From: an uncultured Flavobacteriaceae bacterium
GTDB lineage: Bacteria > Bacteroidota > Bacteroidia > Flavobacteriales > Flavobacteriaceae
NCBI GenBank assembly: GCA_905182835.1
Contig: CAJJDI010000009.1
Span: forward strand, 1 to 64,000
Reading direction: 5' to 3'
DNA length: 64,000 nt
The translations under genes were made by a program, and so were the position numbers. Shown in pieces: positions 19,335-28,366 of the stretch (its first letter is position 1; the number at the start of each line of letters is the position of its first letter). Under the pieces are notes generated by a model. That model worked only from the letters and a program-made list of their open reading frames with translations. It searched no databases and had not been told where the DNA came from.

Positions 19335-19909
19335 TGAAAAAAGAGAAATTAATTATAATTGCTGCTCCATCTGGCACTGGTAAAACAACTATAGTGAAAA
19401 AACTATTGTCTTTAGAGTTATTAAATTTAGGGTTTTCAGTTTCATCGACCACAAGAACTAATAGAGATAATGAAATAAACGGAAGAGATTATCATTTTCT
19501 GACTGTAGACGATTTTAAAGAAAAAATTCTGAATAACGAATTTATAGAATCTGAAGAGGTCTATGAAAACATTTATTACGGAACAACAAAATCAGAAATA
19601 CATAGATTAAATAATGAAGGTAAAAATATTATTTTCGATATTGATGTAGTTGGCGGATTGAATATTAAAAGACAATACCCAGATACAAGTATTTCTATTT
19701 TTATAGCTCCTCCTAATTTAAATGAATTAAAAAATAGATTAATCAACAGAAAAACCGAGACCTCAGAAAGTATAGATTATCGACTTAATAAAGCTTCTAA
19801 AGAACTCACTTTTTCTAATAAATATGATTTCGTGATTATTAATGACAACTTAGAGGAAGCGACAGAGGAGGCAAAGGGAATAATATATCAGTTTATAACA
19901 AAGAAATGA
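19334..19909 (+). CDS. gmk: Guanylate kinase
   Basis: 191-aa enzyme that phosphorylates GMP/dGMP to GDP/dGDP. The P-loop is 'APSGTGKT' (11-18; most members have G in the first place) and the GMP-binding region includes 'SVSSTTRTNRDNEINGRDYH' (about 35-54). 'NIIFDIDVVGGLNIKRQYPD' is the core strand after the GMP site. It overlaps yicC by one base and nadD by four (ATGA). Confidence 0.96.
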   Translation: MKKEKLIIIAAPSGTGKTTIVKKLLSLELLNLGFSVSSTTRTNRDNEINGRDYHFLTVDDFKEKILNNEFIESEEVYENIYYGTTKSEIHRLNNEGKNIIFDIDVVGGLNIKRQYPDTSISIFIAPPNLNELKNRLINRKTETSESIDYRLNKASKELTFSNKYDFVIINDNLEEATEEAKGIIYQFITKK

Positions 19910-20478
19910 ATATAGGACTATACTTTGGCACTTTTAACCCTGTACATAATGGCCACATTAGTATTGCTAACTCTGTTTTAAATTATTCTAAAGTTGACAA
20001 ATTATGGCTTGTACTAACTCCACAAAGTCCGCACAAAACTAAAAGTAGACTTATTGATTTTAAACACAGGTATGAGATGTTGAAAATTGCCTGCGAAAAG
20101 TGTGAAAATATTTTACCTATAGATATTGAAGAAAACCTGCCATCTCCTAATTATTCCATAGACACATTAAAATACTTGAAAAAAGAATATAACAGCCATA
20201 ACTTCAGCTTAGTAACAGGCAGCGATAATATGCAAAAATTTACAACCTGGAAAGATTATATTAAAATCGTAGAGAATCATAAAATCTATGTGTATCCTAG
20301 AGGGAATTGTTTAAGTAATTTTACTCACGAAAATATTAATTACTTAAAGGCACCTTATATTAATATTTCTGCTTCTAAAATAAGAAAAGACATAGTCAAT
20401 AATCAAATTGATAATCTAAAAATTGATCCATGGGTTTTTAAATACATAGTGGATAATAATATTGAAATAAATATTTAA
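19906..20478 (+). CDS. nadD: Nicotinate-nucleotide adenylyltransferase
   Basis: 190-aa enzyme forming nicotinate adenine dinucleotide from NaMN and ATP in NAD synthesis. The nucleotidyltransferase motif HxGH is His14-Asn-Gly-His17 in 'GTFNPVHNGHISIA', 'LVTGSDNMQKFTTWKDY' carries the substrate site, and the ISxxxIR motif reads 'ISASKIRKDI'. The length is normal. The ATGA overlap with gmk points to one operon. Confidence 0.95.
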   Translation: MNIGLYFGTFNPVHNGHISIANSVLNYSKVDKLWLVLTPQSPHKTKSRLIDFKHRYEMLKIACEKCENILPIDIEENLPSPNYSIDTLKYLKKEYNSHNFSLVTGSDNMQKFTTWKDYIKIVENHKIYVYPRGNCLSNFTHENINYLKAPYINISASKIRKDIVNNQIDNLKIDPWVFKYIVDNNIEINI

Positions 20479-20493
20479 TAATAACTGAAAAGA

Positions 20494-21495
20494 ATGAAAT
20501 CTAATTTAAAGTACGCAGTGATTGGTAGTGGTAGCTGGGCTACTGCAATTGTTAAAATTCTTTCAGATAACTTAGATACAGTTAGTTGGTATATTAGAAA
20601 TGAGGATAATTTAAATTACATTTTAAAGAATAATCATAATCCAAATTATTTAAGCTCTGTTGAAATAAACCTTACAAAGGTCCAAGTTAATAGTGATATA
20701 AATGAAGTTGTTAAAAATGCAGATGTAATTATATTGGTAGTCCCCTCTGAGTTCATAAATTCTGAGCTTAAGAAAATCAAAGTTGATATATCAAAAAAAG
20801 TAGTTATATCTGGCATAAAGGGAATAGTTCCTGAAACTGGGCTTTTATTAGGTGAACATATGATAAAAGAATTTCATATATTAAATGATAATTTTTTAGT
20901 GATTGCAGGTCCTTGTCATGCTGAAGAAGTTGCTTTAGAAAGACTTTCTTATTTAACTATTGCATGCTCTGAAAAACGTTTAGCTAAATCAATTTGTCGA
21001 GATTTTAATAATGATTATATAAAAACTAAAGTAAGTGATGATGTAATTGGAATTGAATACTCAAGCATGTTAAAGAATATATATGCTATAGCTGCAGGTA
21101 TTGCGCATGGTCTTGGATATGGTGATAATTTTCAAAGTATCTTGATGAGTAATGCAATAAGAGAAATAAGTAGGTTTATAAAGAAGAGACATAAAATAAA
21201 AAGAAACATTAATAATTCTGCTTATTTGGGTGACTTATTAGTTACAGGCTATTCTGTATTTTCAAGAAATAGAATGTTCGGAAATATGATTGGAAAAGGG
21301 TATACCGTAAAATCTGCTCAGATGGAAATGAAAATGATTGCTGAAGGGTATAGTTCAACTAAAAAAGCAATGCATTTAAATTCTGAGAGTGTAAAAAAAG
21401 CTAAGATTCCAATTATAGAAGCTGTCTACGACATTCTGTATCATAGAAAAAGTCCAAAAAATACTTTTAAAATTTTAAACGAAAAATTAAATTAA
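20494..21495 (+). CDS. gpsA: Glycerol-3-phosphate dehydrogenase [NAD(P)+]
   Basis: 333-aa enzyme reducing dihydroxyacetone phosphate to sn-glycerol 3-phosphate for phospholipid synthesis. The Rossmann motif '[15 protein letters not shown]' is at ~9-23, '[13 protein letters not shown]' and '[12 protein letters not shown]' follow, and the catalytic region reads '[20 protein letters not shown]'. It lies 16 bases after nadD. Its 3' end overlaps the convergent pheS end by 4 bases, with no terminator between. Confidence 0.95.
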   Translation: MKSNLKYAVIGSGSWATAIVKILSDNLDTVSWYIRNEDNLNYILKNNHNPNYLSSVEINLTKVQVNSDINEVVKNADVIILVVPSEFINSELKKIKVDISKKVVISGIKGIVPETGLLLGEHMIKEFHILNDNFLVIAGPCHAEEVALERLSYLTIACSEKRLAKSICRDFNNDYIKTKVSDDVIGIEYSSMLKNIYAIAAGIAHGLGYGDNFQSILMSNAIREISRFIKKRHKIKRNINNSAYLGDLLVTGYSVFSRNRMFGNMIGKGYTVKSAQMEMKMIAEGYSSTKKAMHLNSESVKKAKIPIIEAVYDILYHRKSPKNTFKILNEKLN

Positions 21496-22511
21496 AGTGA
21501 AGATTTAAATTGCTTAATAAATCTTGTGTCATTTTCACTTAGAAGCCTAATGTCATTTATTTGATGAAGTAAAAGAGCTATTCTATCAATGCCCATTCCA
21601 AATGCAAATCCAGAGTACTTTTTAGAATCAATTCCGCAATTATCTAATACATTAGGATCAACCATTCCACAACCCATGATTTCTAACCAGCCTGTTCCTT
21701 TAGTCATTTTATAATCTGTTTCATTATTTAAACCCCAGTATACATCTACTTCTGCGCTTGGTTCAGTAAATGGAAAATACGATGGTCTTAGTCTTATTTT
21801 TGATTTTCCAAAGAGTTCTTTAGTGAAAAATTCCAAGGTTTGTTTTAGGTCTGCGAAACTAACATTTTCATCTATATAAAGCCCCTCGACTTGATGGAAA
21901 AAACAATGCGATCTAGCAGATATAGCCTCGTTTCTGTAAACCCTACCTGGAGAAATTGTTCTAATAGGAGGTTTGTTATTTTCCATGTATCTAACCTGAA
22001 CAGAACTTGTATGCGTTCTTAATAACAAGTCAGGGTTGGTTTGGATAAAAAAAGTATCCTGCATGTCTCTTGCGGGATGGTATTCTGGCAAATTTAAAGC
22101 AGTGAAATTATGCCAATCATCTTCAATTTCAGGGCCCTCACTAACATTATAACCTATACTAGAGAAAATATCTATAATTCTATTTTTTACAATTGTAATA
22201 GGATGTTTAGATCCAATTTCAATAGAGCTGCCAGGTCTTGTTAAATCATTTAAAAGTTGTGAGTTAGTTGAACAGTTAGATAGCAAAGAATTTAAATCGT
22301 TTAATTTATTTTGAGCTGATATTTTAAGTTTATTTATACTTAGCCCGTATTCTTTTTTTCTGCTGTTTTCAACATTCTTAAATTCAGAAAAATAATAATT
22401 AATTAGTCCTTTTTTAGCAAGAAACTTAATTCGAAATTTTTCTATTTCTTCCTTAGAAGTTGAATTAAAAGATTCAATTTCTTTAATGTTATGTAAAATT
22501 TGTTCAATCAT
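21492..22511 (-). CDS. pheS: Phenylalanine--tRNA ligase alpha subunit
   Basis: 339-aa class II aminoacyl-tRNA synthetase subunit. The N-terminal coiled coil covers ~1-90; motif 2 sits around '[20 protein letters not shown]' and motif 3 is '[20 protein letters not shown]'. The length is typical. pheT is not adjacent, which is common in Bacteroidota. It follows a conserved unknown gene by 31 bases on the same strand. Confidence 0.97.
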   Translation of the reverse strand: MIEQILHNIKEIESFNSTSKEEIEKFRIKFLAKKGLINYYFSEFKNVENSRKKEYGLSINKLKISAQNKLNDLNSLLSNCSTNSQLLNDLTRPGSSIEIGSKHPITIVKNRIIDIFSSIGYNVSEGPEIEDDWHNFTALNLPEYHPARDMQDTFFIQTNPDLLLRTHTSSVQVRYMENNKPPIRTISPGRVYRNEAISARSHCFFHQVEGLYIDENVSFADLKQTLEFFTKELFGKSKIRLRPSYFPFTEPSAEVDVYWGLNNETDYKMTKGTGWLEIMGCGMVDPNVLDNCGIDSKKYSGFAFGMGIDRIALLLHQINDIRLLSENDTRFIKQFKSSL

Positions 22512-22542
22512 GTTTTTTAATCAAATTCAAATTTAATGATTC

Positions 22543-22896
22543 TTATTCAATATAATTAGATTTAATAAAATAGTTGACTATTGCATCTTTCATTAAAATA
22601 GATTGTTCACCAGCTTTTAGATTTGGGAGTTCCTTCAAACATTTATAATGTGGCCATCCTTGTTCATCTACATAATCAAATTCATAATAACCATAGTCAC
22701 TCAATAATTTGCATATTGCTATATGCATCAAATCAAGTTTTTGATTCTTGCTGAATTTAGAGTGTAATTGTTGTAGTTCTTGAACTCCTATCAAATAAAT
22801 TATAGAGTCTAAATCTATCTTATCTCCATCTCGAAAATCAATTGATAACTTGTCAGTTAGCAAATTCCATCTTTCTTTAAGCTTTGAATTAATCAT
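22543..22896 (-). CDS. Conserved hypothetical protein upstream of pheS
   Basis: 117-aa soluble protein that I do not recognise. It has no signal peptide or membrane segment and is predicted mostly helical, with a Trp/Tyr-rich middle ('YGYYEFDYVDEQGWPHYKCL'). It probably shares a transcript with pheS (31-base gap) and is divergent from cvpA across 79 bases. The acidic, aromatic centre suggests a small binding protein, but no function is offered. Confidence 0.75.
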   Translation of the reverse strand: MINSKLKERWNLLTDKLSIDFRDGDKIDLDSIIYLIGVQELQQLHSKFSKNQKLDLMHIAICKLLSDYGYYEFDYVDEQGWPHYKCLKELPNLKAGEQSILMKDAIVNYFIKSNYIE

Positions 22897-22975
22897 TATT
22901 ATATTTATTAAACGAAGTTAGTATTATCATTTATGTTATTCAATAAATAAAATTTCTTTTATTTGTAAAAATATT

Positions 22976-23467
22976 ATGATGAGTTACATTGACATTTTTA
23001 TTTCAGTTTTTCTTTTATTTGGATTTATTAAAGGTATATATAAAGGATTTATAGGTGAGGTTGCATCTGTAATTGGATTAATATTAGGGATTTATTTAGC
23101 TTCTAAGTTTAGTGGTAAATTATCTTATTATCTTGAGGGGTTTATTGACTGGCAAGCTAATTACCTTTCCTTTTTATCATTTGCTATCTTACTAATATTA
23201 ACCATACTTATAGTTTCAGTAACCGGAAAAATGATTACTAAACTCGCAAAATTAATAGCCTTAGGAATATTCAATAAGTTGTTAGGAGGGTTTTTTGGGC
23301 TTTTAAAAAACGTGTTGATTTTAAGTATCGTAGCCGTTATTTTCAACATGGCGAATGGTTCTTTAAAGTTAATAGAAGAGGATAAACTTGAATTATCAAT
23401 ATATTATAAGCCGTTTAACGAAGTAAGTGAGTTAATATTACCCTATGTAATACAAGAAATTAATTAG
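22976..23467 (+). CDS. CvpA-family inner-membrane protein
   Basis: 163-aa protein with four hydrophobic segments: about 5-25, 28-45, 60-80 and 95-120. The CvpA signature is visible in 'FLLFGFIKGIYKGFIGEVAS' and 'IGLILGIYLASKFSGKLS'. CvpA was first linked to colicin V production and purF regulation in E. coli; its biochemical role is unclear. The first of two adjacent ATG codons is used here. It ends tail-to-tail with the carbonic anhydrase, overlapping by 4 bases. Confidence 0.88.
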   Translation: MMSYIDIFISVFLLFGFIKGIYKGFIGEVASVIGLILGIYLASKFSGKLSYYLEGFIDWQANYLSFLSFAILLILTILIVSVTGKMITKLAKLIALGIFNKLLGGFFGLLKNVLILSIVAVIFNMANGSLKLIEEDKLELSIYYKPFNEVSELILPYVIQEIN

Positions 23468-24045
23468 TTTAAAATTCTAATTTCTCCAGTTATTAAACTA
23501 TACATAGCTCCAACTAATATTAGTTCATTGTTCTTTTCAAGATTACTTAAAATAGGACTTTTAAATCTTATCCTATCTAATGTTAGTAGAACGCTTAATT
23601 CAGAAACTTTTGTAATATATTGATTCCTGTCTTTGTCAAAATTAATTTTTTGTGAAATAGCTTTTATTGCCGGGGCTATATGCGGTTTTAAATTAACAAA
23701 TAAAGTTTCGTGATTATCACAAACAGAAGTTACTGCTCCACAATCTTCATGACCTAAAACTATTAATACTTTACAGCCCTTAAAATTACAAGCAAATTCA
23801 AAAGAATTAATTATATCCTTGTTTTCTATATTCCCAGCTATTCTAGAAACATATAAGTCTCCTATACCTTGATCAAAGATTACTTCTGGAATTACCCTAG
23901 AATCTATACATGATAGTATAATCGCTTTTGGCTCATTACTTAAAACCTCTTTGTTATTAATAATGGTGGTACTCTGGTTCTTTTGAAACCTTAAATTACC
24001 TTGAATTAATTCTTCAAAAATAAACTTAGCTGAATTTGTACTCAT
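23464..24045 (-). CDS. Beta-class carbonic anhydrase
   Basis: 193-aa zinc enzyme interconverting CO2 and bicarbonate. Zinc ligands Cys46, His99 and Cys102 are in 'LSCIDSR' and 'VLGHEDCGAV', and the Asp48-Arg50 dyad is intact. It has no signal peptide, so it is cytoplasmic. Its ATG overlaps the batE stop by one base (TAATG), so it is the final gene of the Bat operon transcript. The start 'MSTNSAKFIFEELIQGNLRF' matches the family. Confidence 0.93.
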   Translation of the reverse strand: MSTNSAKFIFEELIQGNLRFQKNQSTTIINNKEVLSNEPKAIILSCIDSRVIPEVIFDQGIGDLYVSRIAGNIENKDIINSFEFACNFKGCKVLIVLGHEDCGAVTSVCDNHETLFVNLKPHIAPAIKAISQKINFDKDRNQYITKVSELSVLLTLDRIRFKSPILSNLEKNNELILVGAMYSLITGEIRILN

Positions 24046-24791
24046 TATATAACTTTAATTTGATTTTTAATTACCCAACCAATTTGACCATCTGCTAATT
24101 TAATTTTTATCCAATCTTCATCAAAATCTTCTAATATTTCAATTTTTGTTCCTTCATGGAGTTCAAATAAAACTTCACTGTTATTGTTTGGTTCTAAATT
24201 AACCTCAACTGTTTCATCAAATACAATTGCATATTGAAAATTGTTTTGAATATTATATTTTTTGAAACTTATAAATAACAAACAACTTGTTAATATGTAA
24301 GATAAAACAAATAATGTAAATGTTATTCTTTTAATCCTTGTGGAGTTTGATAAAGAATAAAAAAGAAAAAGAAAAGAAGAAGTTACCCCTAGAGCAATAC
24401 ATAGGAGTGACCAAGTGTGTAGTGAGAAATAGTTAAAAATATAATCAGTTTTTTTGCTTACGATATCAAAAGGAAGAGCTTCTATATCATCAATAGTAAG
24501 GTGGTTTAAGTATTCTAGGTTTTGAGATAAATTGAAATCATTAGGAAAATATTTTAATCCTATCTCATAATAATAAATCCCTAATGCAAGGCTATCCAAC
24601 TTATAATATGCATTTCCCAAATTAAAATATACTTCTGGGGAATGATCTCCATTAATTATAATTTCATTATACTTTTGAATTGCTGATACAAAATCTCCAG
24701 AATTATATTTTTCGTTTGCATTGACAAAAGTTTCTTTTTGCTGAGAAAAAATAAGATTAGTAAATAATATAAATAGTAAAAAATTCTTCAT
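24045..24791 (-). CDS. batE: BatE: TPR and SH3-domain membrane protein
   Basis: 248-aa protein of the Bacteroides aerotolerance operon. A signal peptide (~1-16) precedes two TPR units (about 20-95, e.g. 'SPEVYFNLGNAYYKLDSLAL'), then two membrane helices (~130-190) and a C-terminal bacterial SH3 domain ('VLFELHEGTKIEILEDFDED'). Bat proteins form an envelope complex linked to oxidative-stress tolerance in Bacteroides; the mechanism is not settled. It follows batD by two bases. Confidence 0.88.
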   Translation of the reverse strand: MKNFLLFILFTNLIFSQQKETFVNANEKYNSGDFVSAIQKYNEIIINGDHSPEVYFNLGNAYYKLDSLALGIYYYEIGLKYFPNDFNLSQNLEYLNHLTIDDIEALPFDIVSKKTDYIFNYFSLHTWSLLCIALGVTSSFLFLFYSLSNSTRIKRITFTLFVLSYILTSCLLFISFKKYNIQNNFQYAIVFDETVEVNLEPNNNSEVLFELHEGTKIEILEDFDEDWIKIKLADGQIGWVIKNQIKVI

Positions 24792-24793
24792 AG

Positions 24794-26551
24794 TTATTTA
24801 AGTTCTTTGTCAATTTTTGAAATAATTTCAACTGCTTTATTATAATCAGAATTCATTTCAACATCTGTTATTGGTGTATACCTGGCCATTTCGCAATTGC
24901 TAAATAATTTATTTAAAGATGTAATGATTTCTATATCAACTGCTCTTTTATTTAATTCAAATTCAATATTGCTTTTAGTGTAATTACTGTTTTCAAATAA
25001 AATAATAGATTTTAAGTAGTTGTGTAAAGCTCTATCTAAAGATTCATAAAATTTTTCTTTGCTACCTAGGTTAGACATGGCTTCTGCCAAATATTTTTTT
25101 GCTAATTTTTTTGCTTGTATTGATGTATTAGAGTCTAAGAATTTGTTTCGATTAGTAAAATACTTTATTAAAAATAATATTAGTAAAACAATGATGAGTG
25201 GAGATATAAGTAAAACCCAAAAAATAGATGAATTAAAAAAGGAGTTAGTTCTAATCTTCGTCAACTTAGTCTTAGTTTTAAAAGGAAGAAAATTAACTGC
25301 CTTTGCTTTGAGTCTAATTTTAGAATCATTGTTTCTTGCTACTTCAGTATTCCATTCCTCTCCATCAATATCAATATTGATTTCATCTGAGCTTACAACT
25401 CTATATGTTTCAGAGTCTAAGTCAAAATAAGAAAATAATATTTTTGGGACTTTATATCTACCTGGGTTTGAAGGTACAATTGTGTATAAATCCTTAACAC
25501 TACCTTTCATTCCATATATACTTGTGCTAATATTTTCTTCTCTTTCAGGCTCATAAACCTCTAAAGATATTGGTAAAGTAAACTCAGGAAGTTGAAATAA
25601 TTTTAGATTTCCTTGACCTTTTATTTCTAATTTTAATTCTAAAGCTTCTGAGACAGATAGTTTACTTTTTGAACTATTTATAAAAAACTTGAAAGATCCA
25701 ACTGCGCCACTAAAGTTTTTCGGTTTATTATTCAGCGGTAAGGGCTTTACCTTAATTTTTTTACCCCCCGAAGTAACTATTTTTTGAGAAGATTTCATAA
25801 TTCTCTGTCCAAAAAAATCTCGTCTATTTGTTGGTAACTGTAAGGTTAAATCTAAAGATAAAGGCTCTATTATAAGCTCACCTTCCTTTTGAGGGTAAAG
25901 CACTGTTTTTTTAAGAGTAACAAATCTATAAGACTCGCCATTATAAAATCCATCTTCTACTGTATAGTTATCAATGTTTATGTTTTGACTCCAAAAATCA
26001 ACATATCTAGGGGAAGACAATTCTCTCCAATTATTAATTCCAATATCAGAAGAAAAATAAAGCTTGTGAACCACTGAAAAACCTTCATTTAAATAAGGTG
26101 ATATTTTAGATATTTCAGACACCAAGTACACTTCTCCATCAGAAATATAATTTGGATCATTCTCTTTGTTTGGAGTTTTAACAGCGGCAATAACTTTAAT
26201 TTCAACAGGCAGGGTTTTATAAAGTTTCCCATCTATTTCAATTTTAGCTTGACCAATTTTAAAAACACCCATTTTTATTGGCAACAAAAAATAAGTATAC
26301 GTTTTACTATATGATCTAGTTCCATTTACCCATGAATTTTTTATTGATTGGGTCGGACCTCCTACTACTTTAAAATTTTTAAAACTTGGAGGGTTGAAAT
26401 TATCCCCATCTTCATTTAACGTAAACTCTACACTTAACCTTTCGTTGATGCCTAAAGAAGATTTATTAACCTTAGTTTCAAAATTTATTTGAGAAACAAT
26501 ACTTAGGTTAAAAAAAAGTAAAACAAGATTTAAAAATAATTTATAATTCAT
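24794..26551 (-). CDS. batD: BatD: oxygen-tolerance membrane protein
   Basis: 585-aa protein with a signal peptide (~1-21), tandem beta-sandwich domains in the periplasm ('NFKVVGGPTQSIKNSWVNGT', 'SYTYFLLPIKMGVFKIG'-like segment near 85-100, 'YTIVPSNPGRYKVPKILFSY'), one membrane helix near 440 ('FWVLLISPLIIVLLILFLIK') and a cytoplasmic helical tail. This is the BatD layout. The ATG overlaps the batC stop by one base. Confidence 0.9.
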   Translation of the reverse strand: MNYKLFLNLVLLFFNLSIVSQINFETKVNKSSLGINERLSVEFTLNEDGDNFNPPSFKNFKVVGGPTQSIKNSWVNGTRSYSKTYTYFLLPIKMGVFKIGQAKIEIDGKLYKTLPVEIKVIAAVKTPNKENDPNYISDGEVYLVSEISKISPYLNEGFSVVHKLYFSSDIGINNWRELSSPRYVDFWSQNINIDNYTVEDGFYNGESYRFVTLKKTVLYPQKEGELIIEPLSLDLTLQLPTNRRDFFGQRIMKSSQKIVTSGGKKIKVKPLPLNNKPKNFSGAVGSFKFFINSSKSKLSVSEALELKLEIKGQGNLKLFQLPEFTLPISLEVYEPEREENISTSIYGMKGSVKDLYTIVPSNPGRYKVPKILFSYFDLDSETYRVVSSDEINIDIDGEEWNTEVARNNDSKIRLKAKAVNFLPFKTKTKLTKIRTNSFFNSSIFWVLLISPLIIVLLILFLIKYFTNRNKFLDSNTSIQAKKLAKKYLAEAMSNLGSKEKFYESLDRALHNYLKSIILFENSNYTKSNIEFELNKRAVDIEIITSLNKLFSNCEMARYTPITDVEMNSDYNKAVEIISKIDKELK

Positions 26552-27342
26552 TACCAGTCTTTTTCATTTTTCAATTTAACTCCTTTTAACTTTTTAGCAT
26601 TAATCTTTTCCTGAACTTTATTTTCTTCTTGGTTCATTGCTTCTAACAAGTTTTTAATTTGTTGGGGAGATAATTTGGTTTTTCTAGGGTTATTGTTTGT
26701 TTGTTTTTTGTCTTCATTATTGTCCTTTTCTTTTTGATCTTCGTTATTATTTTTGTTATCATTCTCCTCTTCATCTCCCTTTTGATCCTTATCATCTTTC
26801 TGATCTTCATCATCATCCTTGTCTTTATCTTTCTCTTTATTTTCATCCTCGTCTTCTCCTTCACTCTCTTTCTCATTGTCTTGATCTTTAGCGCACTCTA
26901 TAGCTAAAGCTAAATTATACCTTGATTCATCATCAGTAGGTTCGTTTTTTAAAGCATTTTTATATGCTTCAACGGCCTCTTTACACATTTTTTTCTTCAT
27001 TAAAATATTACCAATATTATGAAATATTTGATGTTTATCAAAAGTAGATTTTGCATTTTTTGAAGCTTCTAGTTGATTAAGCAAGGCTTCATCATAATAC
27101 TCATTTTCGTATAAATTATTGCTAAAATTATACTGTCCCTTAATAGAATCTGGGCTGATTGAAATTGCTTTTCTATAATTTTTTTCAGATAAAGTAGGGT
27201 TATTTTGATATAGTGTATTTCCACTTTCGATTAAAGATTCATATTTATTCTCTTGAGATAGCAACACCCCCATTGTAATGAATATCAATATTAAATAGTT
27301 AATTAGTATTTTATTAATGTTTCTCTGTTGTATTGTTTTCAT
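26551..27342 (-). CDS. batC: BatC: TPR protein with charged low-complexity tail
   Basis: 263-aa protein with an N-terminal hydrophobic signal/anchor, TPR repeats (about 33-150, e.g. 'IFHNIGNILMKKKMCKEAVE') and a long polyampholyte tract (~158-220) of Asp/Glu/Lys/Asn/Gln repeats, ending in a short conserved-looking helix ('LSPQQIKNLLEAMNQEENKV'). The start overlaps the end of batB by 29 bases and the stop overlaps batD by one. The charged tract also opens long reading frames on the other strand; those are not genes. Confidence 0.88.
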   Translation of the reverse strand: MKTIQQRNINKILINYLILIFITMGVLLSQENKYESLIESGNTLYQNNPTLSEKNYRKAISISPDSIKGQYNFSNNLYENEYYDEALLNQLEASKNAKSTFDKHQIFHNIGNILMKKKMCKEAVEAYKNALKNEPTDDESRYNLALAIECAKDQDNEKESEGEDEDENKEKDKDKDDDEDQKDDKDQKGDEEENDNKNNNEDQKEKDNNEDKKQTNNNPRKTKLSPQQIKNLLEAMNQEENKVQEKINAKKLKGVKLKNEKDW

Positions 27343-28366
27343 TAAATAGGTTTAGTTTTTTAATCCATCTAGTTTTAGAATCAAATAAAAATATTTCAAA
27401 AAGCAGAAAGATAAGTGCTAAAAAGGTGAATAGTTGAAATTGGTCCTTGAATTCAGAAAATTGTTTGCTTTCAAATTCACTTTTTTCTGTATCAAGTAAA
27501 ATTTTATCAATTTCTTTTAATACATAAGGTGTGTTTTCTCCATCAATGAAAAAACCATTTGTAATCTCTGCAATTTCTGTTAATACTTTTTTGTTAAGTT
27601 TAGTTATTACAATTTCTTCTTTATTATCTCTTTTATAATTTTGAATAATTCCATTCTTTTTAATAGGAATTGGAGACCCTTTCTCTTTCCCTACACCAAC
27701 AGTGTATATTTTAATTCCCTTGGAAGCTGCCATTTTAGCAATATCAAGTGAGGAGTTGTTATGGTCTTCGCCATCTGAAATTATAATTAATAACTTAGAT
27801 GTGTTAATTTCCTCATCGAAATAGGTAGTAGATAATTGAATAGCCTCATCAATTGCAGTGCCTTGAGATGAGATCATGTCAGTATTCATGTTTTGTAAAA
27901 ACATTTTTGCTGATGAGTAGTCGGTAGTGATTGGTAATTGAGGAAAAGCTTTTCCTGCATAAGCTACAATACCAACTCTATCACTAGTGAGTTTGTTGAT
28001 GATTTGATTTACAATTTGTTTAGATTTTTCTAGTCTATTTGGAGCTATATCTTCAGCCAGCATACTTTTAGAAACGTCAATTGCAAAGACTATATCAATA
28101 CCAAACCTTTTATATGTTTCTGTTTTACTACCAATTTGTGGATTAACTAAAGCTAAAATTAAAAGTATTAATGAAATTGAGCTAATAGATATTTTTAAAT
28201 AAGGCTTAAATTTTGAGAGATTAGGGCTTAACCTTATTAATAATGAGCTTGTAATAAACTTTTTTTGTGTCCTGCTTTTCCAGAATTCATTTATGAAAAA
28301 TAATGCAAGTGTCAGTGCTGGAATAACTAATAACCAAAACCATATTTTATCTTCAAATTGATACAT
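27314..28366 (-). CDS. batB: BatB: von Willebrand factor A membrane protein
   Basis: 350-aa protein with membrane helices near 9-26 and 55-76, a VWA domain (~88-290) and a C-terminal helix (~310-330). The MIDAS metal site is intact: Asp97, Ser99, Ser101 in 'FAIDVSKSMLAEDIAPNRL', the Thr in 'QGTAIDEAI' and the Asp in 'IISDGEDHNN'. It is coupled to batA by a one-base TAATG overlap and is a sister of batA. Confidence 0.93.
   Translation of the reverse strand: MYQFEDKIWFWLLVIPALTLALFFINEFWKSRTQKKFITSSLLIRLSPNLSKFKPYLKISISSISLILLILALVNPQIGSKTETYKRFGIDIVFAIDVSKSMLAEDIAPNRLEKSKQIVNQIINKLTSDRVGIVAYAGKAFPQLPITTDYSSAKMFLQNMNTDMISSQGTAIDEAIQLSTTYFDEEINTSKLLIIISDGEDHNNSSLDIAKMAASKGIKIYTVGVGKEKGSPIPIKKNGIIQNYKRDNKEEIVITKLNKKVLTEIAEITNGFFIDGENTPYVLKEIDKILLDTEKSEFESKQFSEFKDQFQLFTFLALIFLLFEIFLFDSKTRWIKKLNLFNENNTTEKH

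Noticed and set aside
26643..26907. Long open frames on the plus strand and in another minus frame across batC
   Set aside because: They arise from the repetitive GAN/AAN codons of the charged BatC tract; the predicted peptides are low-complexity and lack family features.
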